From positions 1-19,807 of the forward strand of contig CAJTKB010000028.1 of the NCBI GenBank assembly GCA_910576925.1: DNA of 19,807 nucleotides. The letters run 5' to 3'. Made by a program: the position numbers and the translations under genes. The notes below the pieces were generated by a model that was not told the DNA's origin, ran no database searches, and saw only the letters and a program-made list of their open reading frames with translations. The stretch's first letter is position 1; every line of letters starts with the position of its first letter. Below, piece by piece: positions 14,473 to 19,807 of the stretch. The DNA is from an uncultured Bacilli bacterium (GTDB lineage Bacteria; Bacillota_I; Bacilli_A; RF39; UBA660).

Positions 14473-15540
14473 ATGACAATAATTGAGTATATTTATAAAT
14501 ATAAAGACAAAACGTTTGAAGATATGAAATTTAATGAAGTAGATAACGTTATCCTCTCAGCTATAAGTTATATTGATTTTGATGATATTGTATGTAATCG
14601 TTCTTACTCTAAAATTACAATAAAAAATGCTTCGATTAAATATCTTGCAAATTACAATGAAAAAAAGAACCATATGTTAGCCTATAAACACGCAGTAGAA
14701 ATACTTAAAAAAATAGCAGATACTGATAGATATGGCAATTTATATTTATATAATTATCAATATATTGGAGATCAAAAAAAACAGTTTTCTGCAATAACAA
14801 TTGAACTTGCTAAAGATTTGATTTATATTTCATATGAAGGAACTGACCATTTAGTGAGTGGTTGGAAAGAAGATTTTAAAATGTCTTATACCTTTCCAGT
14901 CCCAGCACAAAGATTTGCTATTAAATATTTAGATAGATATATTGTTAGCCATAAAAATATTATTTTAGGTGGGCATTCTAAAGGAGGAAACCTTGCTCTT
15001 GTAGCAGGAATGTATGCTAATATCTTCGTAAAAAAAAGGATCTTAACTATCTTTTGCAATGATGGACCAGGATTAAGAAAAATCCAGTTTGAAAGTCTAA
15101 AATATAAGGAAATTGAAAAAAAATTAATTACAATTATTCCAAATTACTCTTTAGTTGGTCTTCTTTTAAGACATCATTCTAATTATAAAGTAATATTATC
15201 TAGTAAAAAAGGAATCCTTGCTCATGATTTCTATACTTGGTTAGTTGATGAAGAAGAGTTTATCGCAACAGAACTTAGTACTTTTAGCAAAATATTTGAG
15301 AAAGGAATGCTTAACTGGGTTAATAAATATAACGATTTTGAAAGAAAAAAATTTACAGAAAGTTTATTCAAAGTATTTGAAAGAGCTAATATCCATAGTT
15401 TAGTAGAAATAATGGATAATAAGAAACTCATATTAAAACTTATTTATGAAACTAGAGGTATTGATAAAACTACTAAAAAAATGTTAAGAGAATTTATTTG
15501 GGTTATATTTGAATACACTAGAAATTATAAGGAGTTGTAA
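14473..15540 (+). CDS. Mbeg1-like (DUF2974) alpha/beta hydrolase
   Basis: A 355-residue lipase-fold protein. The signature blocks of DUF2974 are visible: YISYEGTDHLVSGWKEDF at about 118-135, VPAQRFAIKYL (143-153), the nucleophile elbow GGHSKGGNLAL (166-176, Ser169), CNDGPG (195-200, probable catalytic Asp197) and AHDFYTW (250-256, probable catalytic His251). All three likely triad residues are present, so it should be an active hydrolase; esterase or lipase activity is inferred from the fold and no substrate is established here. There is no signal peptide or clear membrane segment, so it is probably cytoplasmic. The last 80 residues are helical and Lys/Glu-rich. AAGAGGAG (14459-14466) is a strong ribosome binding site. 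It has its own promoter. It precedes smc by 119 bases without a clear terminator, so some readthrough is possible. Confidence 0.88.
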   Translation: MTIIEYIYKYKDKTFEDMKFNEVDNVILSAISYIDFDDIVCNRSYSKITIKNASIKYLANYNEKKNHMLAYKHAVEILKKIADTDRYGNLYLYNYQYIGDQKKQFSAITIELAKDLIYISYEGTDHLVSGWKEDFKMSYTFPVPAQRFAIKYLDRYIVSHKNIILGGHSKGGNLALVAGMYANIFVKKRILTIFCNDGPGLRKIQFESLKYKEIEKKLITIIPNYSLVGLLLRHHSNYKVILSSKKGILAHDFYTWLVDEEEFIATELSTFSKIFEKGMLNWVNKYNDFERKKFTESLFKVFERANIHSLVEIMDNKKLILKLIYETRGIDKTTKKMLREFIWVIFEYTRNYKEL

Positions 15541-15603
15541 TAGATAAGTGAAAAATACATAAATAAGATATTAAAAAAATTAGAATTACGTCTTTCGTTT
15601 TAC

Positions 15604-15633
15604 TTTACACAAATTCCACATTTATTGTATAAT
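15604..15633 (+). promoter_or_regulatory. smc promoter
   Basis: TTTACA (5 of 6 to the -35 consensus) and a perfect TATAAT are 18 bases apart, 26 bases before the smc start. Confidence 0.6.
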
Positions 15634-15659
15634 TATACTTAGATTAGTAAGGTGATAAT

Positions 15660-18617
15660 ATGTACTTAAAAGAGATCAATGCAATGGGATTTAAAAGTTT
15701 TGCAGATAGGATAAATATAAAACTTGATGATAGAATTACTTGTATTGTTGGACCAAACGGCTCAGGAAAAAGTAATGTGGTTGATGCTGTTAGATGGGTG
15801 TTAGGGGAGCAGTCAGTTAAGTCACTACGCGGTGATGGAGCGATGAGTGATGTAATATTTTCTGGCAGTAAGTCAAGAAAGCCTCTAAATGTAGCTAGTG
15901 TAGAACTTGTTTTTGATAATACAGATAATTATTTAAATCTAAACTTTAGTGAAGTGTCTATTAAAAGAAAAGCCTATAGAAGCGGAGAAAATGAATACTT
16001 TATAAATGGAGAAAGATGTAGATTAAAAGATATTGTTAATCTCTTATTAGATACAGGAATTGGTAAAGAATCATTTAATATTATTAGTCAAGGAGAAGTT
16101 GATAAAATTCTTTCTAACTCTTCAAATGATAGACGTCTAATAATTGAAGAAGCTGCTGGTATTACTAAATACAAAAAAAGAAAAGAAGAAGCGATAAAAA
16201 GACTAGACAAAACTCATGACAATTTAGATAGAATAAATGATATTGTTCATGAACTTGAGATACAAGTAGAACCTTTAAGAGAACAAAGTATAAAAGCAAA
16301 AGAATATTTAGAAAATAAAAATAATCTTGAAAGTATTGAAGTAGCATTACTAGCTTATGATATATATAATTTTTCTGAAGAAAAAAAACTACTAAACGAA
16401 CGTCTTGAACAGATTAATAATAAAATTATAGAAATAAGTAGTGAATCTAATAACAGTGATGTACTAATATTAGAGCAAAATAAGAAACTAGATGAGCTGC
16501 AAAAATCATTAAGTGAAGAAAATACTAAACTTTTAAAAATAGTAGAAGAAGTAGAAAAAATAAATAGTGAAAGACTTCTTTTAAAAGAAAAAAATAAAAG
16601 TCTAGGTGACAAGTCAGAAACAGAAAAGGAATATCGCTCTTTATTAAGCAAAATAGCCAAAGTAAAAGCTGATATAATTAAAACTGAAGAAGAAATAGAA
16701 AGTCTGAAATCATCAATAAATGATAATAAAGAATTATTGAAGAAAATTGATAATAAAAGATCTACATTAAAACAAAAGAAAAATGTACTTACAGGCAATT
16801 ACTCCAGTATAGATCAAGAATTAATAAGAATTAAATTTCAAAAAGGCGCTTTAAAAAATGAACTTGAAAGTATGGCCTTTATTCCAAACTCTGTAAGAAG
16901 GATACTTAACGAAAAAACTCTAATTGGTATTCATAATACAATAGGTAATATTGTCGAAGTAGATGATAACTTTTCAAAAGCGTTAGATATCGCTCTTTCT
17001 AGTAGTAAGAATTTCATAATTACAGAAAATGAAGAAGCAAGCAAAAATGCTATCAACTTTTTAAAAAACAACAATCTAGGAAGAGCTACATTTTTTCCTC
17101 TTAATGTCATAAATGCAAGATATATTGATAATGCCACTTTAGCTATGATAAAAGAAGATAACGATTTCATAGCAGTTTTAAGTGATATAGTAAGATGTAA
17201 TAAACTGTATGAAAATATTATCAAAAATCAATTAGGACAAGTAATACTTAGTACCAATATTGATAGTGCAACACGTCTTAGTAGTAAAATAAATAGACAC
17301 TATAAAGTTGTAACACTAGATGGCGATGTTATAAATGTTGGCGGAAGTATGTCAGGTGGTAGTACCAATTCTAACTCAAAAAGTGCTGTGACCATAAAAC
17401 AAGAAATTCATTTTTTAGAAGAAAGAGAAAATAATAAGAAAAAAGAGCAATTAGAAGTAGATATAGAAATAGGCCAAGTAGATACAGATATTAGAGAGTG
17501 TGATGATGAATACTTCAATTTAACTTTAAAAATAAATAGTTTAGAAGAAAAATTAAAAGGACAAAATAGTATTTATAGTGATTTAAAAAATGAACTTAAT
17601 AATATTGAAACTGAAGTTAACTCCTTAAAATGTTTAGTTAGTGATGGACTAGATACTCGTGAAGAAGAACTTTTAAGTATATATTATGAAAAAAATAATT
17701 TAAAAGAAAAAACCAATGATAATATAAAAATACTAAACTCAAACATTTCTGAATTAAAAGATAAAATAGATTCTCTTAGTGCAAATTATAAACTAAAGAA
17801 TAGTGAAGTAAGAAATCTAGAAAAAGAAGGAGGAGACATTTCAATTAAACTTAGCAGAATAGATACCAAAATGGATAGTATGCTCCTAACTCTTAATGAA
17901 GATTATTCACTTACCTTTGATAAAGCATTCAATGATTATAAGTTAGAAATTGATGAAGAAATAGCAAGAGCAAAGGTAAACTTATATAAGAACAATATTA
18001 AAAAAATAGGTATGGTTAATCTAGAATCAATAGAAGAATATGAAAAGGTAAATACTAGATACGAATTTTTATGTAAACAAAAAGATGATTTGTTAATGGC
18101 TGAAAACTCATTAATTGAAATTATGAATGAAATGGACGGAGTAATAGAAGAAGAATTCGAAAAAACGTATAAGGAAGTTGATGAAGAGTTCTCTAAAGTA
18201 TTCAAAGAGTTATTTGGAGGAGGAAGTGCTAAACTATCTTTAAGTGATCCTAATAATATGTTAACAACTGGACTTGACATTATAGCCTCTCCTCCAGGAA
18301 AAAAATTATCATCTATTTCTCTATTATCAGGAGGAGAAAAAACGCTTACTGCTATAAGTTTATTGTTCGCAATACTGAATATAAGAAAGGTTCCTTTTTG
18401 CTTATTTGATGAAGTAGAAGCAGCTCTTGACGAAGCAAATGTTGAAACCTTTGGTAAATATTTAAATAACTATAGAAATAAGACTCAATTTTTAATTATA
18501 ACACACAAAAAAAAGACTATGGAGTATGCTGATACTTTATATGGAATCACAATGCAAGAGTCAGGTGTATCCAAACTTGTTAGTGTAAAACTTAATGAAC
18601 ACATAGATACATTATAG
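15660..18617 (+). CDS. smc: Chromosome partition/condensin protein Smc (short-armed)
   Basis: ATPase core of bacterial condensin, which with ScpA and ScpB loops and segregates the chromosome. The N-terminal half-ATPase has Walker A GPNGSGKS (31-38) and RSGENEYFINGERCRLKD, GKESFNIISQGEVD and EEAAGITKYKKRK, all classic. A coiled-coil arm runs from about 170 to 405. The hinge (about 408-570) ends in GDVINVGGSMSGGS. The return arm runs to about 830, then ELFGGGSAKL, signature LSGGEKTLTA (889-898), Walker B CLFDEVEAALDEAN with D917 and E918, and ITHKK. Heads and hinge are intact. At 985 residues it is about 200 shorter than B. subtilis Smc (about 1186), and nearly all the loss is in the two arms. 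GGTGAT three bases before the ATG marks the start. The usual partner rnc is not upstream and ftsY is not downstream. Confidence 0.96.
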   Translation: MYLKEINAMGFKSFADRINIKLDDRITCIVGPNGSGKSNVVDAVRWVLGEQSVKSLRGDGAMSDVIFSGSKSRKPLNVASVELVFDNTDNYLNLNFSEVSIKRKAYRSGENEYFINGERCRLKDIVNLLLDTGIGKESFNIISQGEVDKILSNSSNDRRLIIEEAAGITKYKKRKEEAIKRLDKTHDNLDRINDIVHELEIQVEPLREQSIKAKEYLENKNNLESIEVALLAYDIYNFSEEKKLLNERLEQINNKIIEISSESNNSDVLILEQNKKLDELQKSLSEENTKLLKIVEEVEKINSERLLLKEKNKSLGDKSETEKEYRSLLSKIAKVKADIIKTEEEIESLKSSINDNKELLKKIDNKRSTLKQKKNVLTGNYSSIDQELIRIKFQKGALKNELESMAFIPNSVRRILNEKTLIGIHNTIGNIVEVDDNFSKALDIALSSSKNFIITENEEASKNAINFLKNNNLGRATFFPLNVINARYIDNATLAMIKEDNDFIAVLSDIVRCNKLYENIIKNQLGQVILSTNIDSATRLSSKINRHYKVVTLDGDVINVGGSMSGGSTNSNSKSAVTIKQEIHFLEERENNKKKEQLEVDIEIGQVDTDIRECDDEYFNLTLKINSLEEKLKGQNSIYSDLKNELNNIETEVNSLKCLVSDGLDTREEELLSIYYEKNNLKEKTNDNIKILNSNISELKDKIDSLSANYKLKNSEVRNLEKEGGDISIKLSRIDTKMDSMLLTLNEDYSLTFDKAFNDYKLEIDEEIARAKVNLYKNNIKKIGMVNLESIEEYEKVNTRYEFLCKQKDDLLMAENSLIEIMNEMDGVIEEEFEKTYKEVDEEFSKVFKELFGGGSAKLSLSDPNNMLTTGLDIIASPPGKKLSSISLLSGGEKTLTAISLLFAILNIRKVPFCLFDEVEAALDEANVETFGKYLNNYRNKTQFLIITHKKKTMEYADTLYGITMQESGVSKLVSVKLNEHIDTL

Positions 18618-18635
18618 TATGAAAATAAATAAAGA

Positions 18636-18666
18636 AAACCTTTAGGCAAGTATGCCTAAAGGCTTT
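18636..18666. terminator. Bidirectional terminator between smc and the HAD pseudogene
   Basis: A 10-bp GC-containing stem CCTTTAGGCA / TGCCTAAAGG with loop AGTA, extended by AAA/TTT beyond one bulge. Leftward reading is followed by TTTTCTTTATTT, a good U-tract; rightward by CTTTATC. Confidence 0.82.
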
Positions 18667-18667
18667 A

Positions 18668-19138
18668 TCAATTTGTGAAGGAACTTGGATGAAAAGAAGT
18701 AATACCTAAACTTTCCGCTTTTCTAAGTACATCTAATCTGTCATCAACAAATATCATATTTTTTAGATCAATATTATATTTTTTTGAATATTCAATTATT
18801 ACATCTGGCTTTAACATAGTTGAACTAATAAAGATAATGTTTTCTTTTCTTACTGAAGGATAATTTTTAGCTAGCTATCTATATTTTTGTTCGATCTCAT
18901 TATTAGTCACTATAGTACCTAAAATAAATACATTTTTAGGGTTTAATTGGCTTATAATTTGTTGCATTGTTTTTAAAGGCCTAGCCTGATAAAACAAATC
19001 TGAAAATAATAAATCTTCGAGTTTTTGACATCCAAGCTCTGGACATAATCCACTATAAACTTTATCGTTATATCTATATTCTGATAACGTTCCATCAATG
19101 TCAAAAAATATATAACTATCTTTTAATCTTTCTAACAT
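18668..19138 (-). pseudogene. HAD-superfamily hydrolase gene interrupted by an in-frame TAG
   Basis: From ATG 19138 (AGGTGAT four bases upstream) the frame encodes MLERLKDSYIFFDIDGTLSE with the HAD motif I DxDGT, then VFILGTIVTNNEIE in the motif II region. It then meets TAG at 18877-18875. The same frame continues without a further stop for 69 codons to TGA at 18670-18668 and contains ENIIFISS, MLKPDVIIEYSKKYNID (the motif III Lys) and MIFVDDRLDVLRKAE (motif IV). The interruption reads KYR-stop-LAKNYPS; one G-to-A change would turn a TGG tryptophan codon into this TAG. A terminator follows the TGA. The intact protein would be 156 residues. TAG ends four other genes here, so reassignment is unlikely; nonsense mutation or sequencing error are the options. 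The substrate cannot be told. A single-codon readthrough product is possible but unsupported. Confidence 0.82.
18721..18774. repeat. HAD 3' segment, copy A of a diverged duplicate
   Basis: This part of the HAD pseudogene (minus-strand codons for NIDLKNMIFVDDRLDVLRK) matches 19271-19321 at about 42 of 51 aligned bases with one 3-base gap, including 13 identical bases in a row (TTCTAAGTACATC). Confidence 0.65.
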
Positions 19139-19349
19139 AAAAATCACCTAAACTTTCTTCTATTATTTTTTGCATATTATTTTATTAAGTATAGTGCTAT
19201 AAGATATTATAATAAACAATAAAATTGATATTATCTACTGACCTATATTTGATTTATATAGTTATAATTCTTCTAAGTACATCAAATTTGTAATCACTCA
19301 ATGACATATTTAAATCAATATAGAGGCACAACAACTTTTAAAAATTTAT
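19139..19349. other. Non-coding stretch with decayed remnant
   Basis: The 211 bases between the HAD pseudogene and the gene at 19350 have no open frame of note and no clear terminator. The part nearest the pseudogene holds its ribosome binding site (AGGTGAT, 19149-19143). The rest is very AT-rich and contains the fragment at 19271-19321 described separately. Confidence 0.6.
19271..19321 (-). pseudogene. Decayed fragment of a second HAD gene copy
   Basis: Read on the minus strand it gives IDLNMSLSDYKFDVLRR, which lines up with IDLKNMIFVDDRLDVLRK of the neighbouring HAD gene, including the IDL start and the DVLR end. Only this motif IV region is recognisable; the acidic pair of motif IV is lost and no start or N-terminal half can be found upstream. 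A short eroded remnant of a tandem duplicate is the simplest reading. Confidence 0.6.
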
Positions 19350-19796
19350 TTAATGGATTGTTCCACCACACATTTTTCTAAATTTAATATTTGTATTCCA
19401 AATCTTTTTTAATCCTTGAAAATTAACATTAGGATCTAACATAAGTTCAGCTAATTCATCTAACTCTTTCATATCTGCTTCATTTAATACAAAATGCTTG
19501 TTCTTTAGAAATTTAGGAATATGAATATATATAATTTCATCATTCATTAAACAATGAAAATCATAAAATAACGCTGTTGTTAGCATTTCTATTTTTTCAT
19601 TATCTTTATAATATGCGTGTCCTATTATTTCGGCGTCATTAGAATTTTTTCGATATTTTATCCATACTTCAGCTGCAGATAAAAAATATTTCTTTAGGAT
19701 ATCATAAATATTAAAATCTAAATTATCATTGCAACAGCAATCAGCATCTACTAAAATGAGTCTGTAAATAAAACTGTGTAAATAGGATCTCTCCAT
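19350..19796 (-). CDS. Hypothetical protein, possibly 5' truncated by the window edge
   Basis: I do not recognise this protein. From ATG 19796 it has 148 residues: a first part with a run of three cysteines (DADCCCNDN, about 18-26), a central part with WIKYRK and GHAYYKD, and an acidic helical stretch (LNEADMKELDELAELML, about 104-120). It ends KMCGGTIH. No membrane segment or signal peptide. No ribosome binding site is visible in the 11 bases left before the window edge and the frame stays open to that edge, so the true start may lie outside. It reads toward the HAD remnants on the same strand. Codon use resembles the rest of the window. Confidence 0.6.
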   Translation of the reverse strand: MERSYLHSFIYRLILVDADCCCNDNLDFNIYDILKKYFLSAAEVWIKYRKNSNDAEIIGHAYYKDNEKIEMLTTALFYDFHCLMNDEIIYIHIPKFLKNKHFVLNEADMKELDELAELMLDPNVNFQGLKKIWNTNIKFRKMCGGTIH

Positions 19797-19807
19797 GATA
19801 AAATAGA

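Noticed and set aside
16355..16798. Long open frame on the minus strand inside smc, Ser/Phe/Leu-rich
   Set aside because: It is antisense to a Lys/Glu/Ser-rich coiled coil; that codon composition produces Ser/Phe/Leu frames on the opposite strand. It has no ribosome binding site and no recognisable motif. The same applies to other minus-strand frames within smc, polA and tcdA.
18875..18877. TAG reassigned as a sense codon
   Set aside because: TAG is the natural terminal stop of pyk, tmcAL, queH and smc, three of which (not queH) are followed by terminators or spaced correctly before the next unit, so recoding is unlikely.
18618..19807. Insertion sequence or integration site at the degenerate right end
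   Set aside because: No transposase or integrase motif, terminal inverted repeat or target duplication could be found; gene decay explains the region.

Overview
This window looks like chromosomal core sequence from a very AT-rich, low-GC Bacillota. The pointers are Shine-Dalgarno sites ending in GGTGAT 3-5 bases before the start codon, TTG/GTG starts, intrinsic terminators, a polA-fpg pair, and Bacillus-type LexA, TcdA and TmcAL families. Trp is encoded by TGG and TAA, TAG and TGA all end genes, so the standard bacterial code fits better than the Mollicutes code. The combination of surface Ig-like modules, an Mbeg1-like hydrolase and a large prepilin-like protein suggests an uncultured host-associated Bacilli lineage. 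That placement is inference.

Layout. Positions 1-840 hold the 3' end of an unidentified gene translationally coupled (TAATG) to tcdA. A LexA-like repressor (844-1452, minus) converges on tcdA and diverges from polA; polA and fpg then form a DNA-repair pair (1642-5097). Pyruvate kinase (5230-6642) converges on tmcAL (6670-7803, minus) across a strong shared terminator. A membrane-anchored polysaccharide deacetylase with three Ig-like modules (7956-9494) converges on a ZIP metal transporter (9558-10307, minus). An unrecognised 164-residue protein (10413-10907), queH (11002-11625), a giant prepilin-like Ig/Cys-rich surface protein (11719-14388), an Mbeg1-like alpha/beta hydrolase (14473-15540) and a short-armed smc (15660-18617) follow, mostly as single-gene units with their own promoters. 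The right end is degenerate: a HAD-family gene broken by an in-frame TAG (18668-19138, minus), a decayed fragment of a second HAD copy (about 19271-19321), and an unrecognised gene running off or near the window edge.

Themes. Three enzymes act on the tRNA anticodon loop (TcdA, TmcAL, QueH), three on chromosome maintenance (Pol I, Fpg, Smc), and two are built for the cell surface (deacetylase, giant pseudopilin). The observations most worth a second look are the LexA homologue lacking both the catalytic serine and the Ala-Gly cleavage site, the 889-residue prepilin-like protein with 30 cysteines, the shortened Smc arms, and the decaying HAD pair. No mobile element, CRISPR array, rRNA or tRNA gene was seen. 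No stretch longer than about 210 bases lacks a gene or gene remnant.
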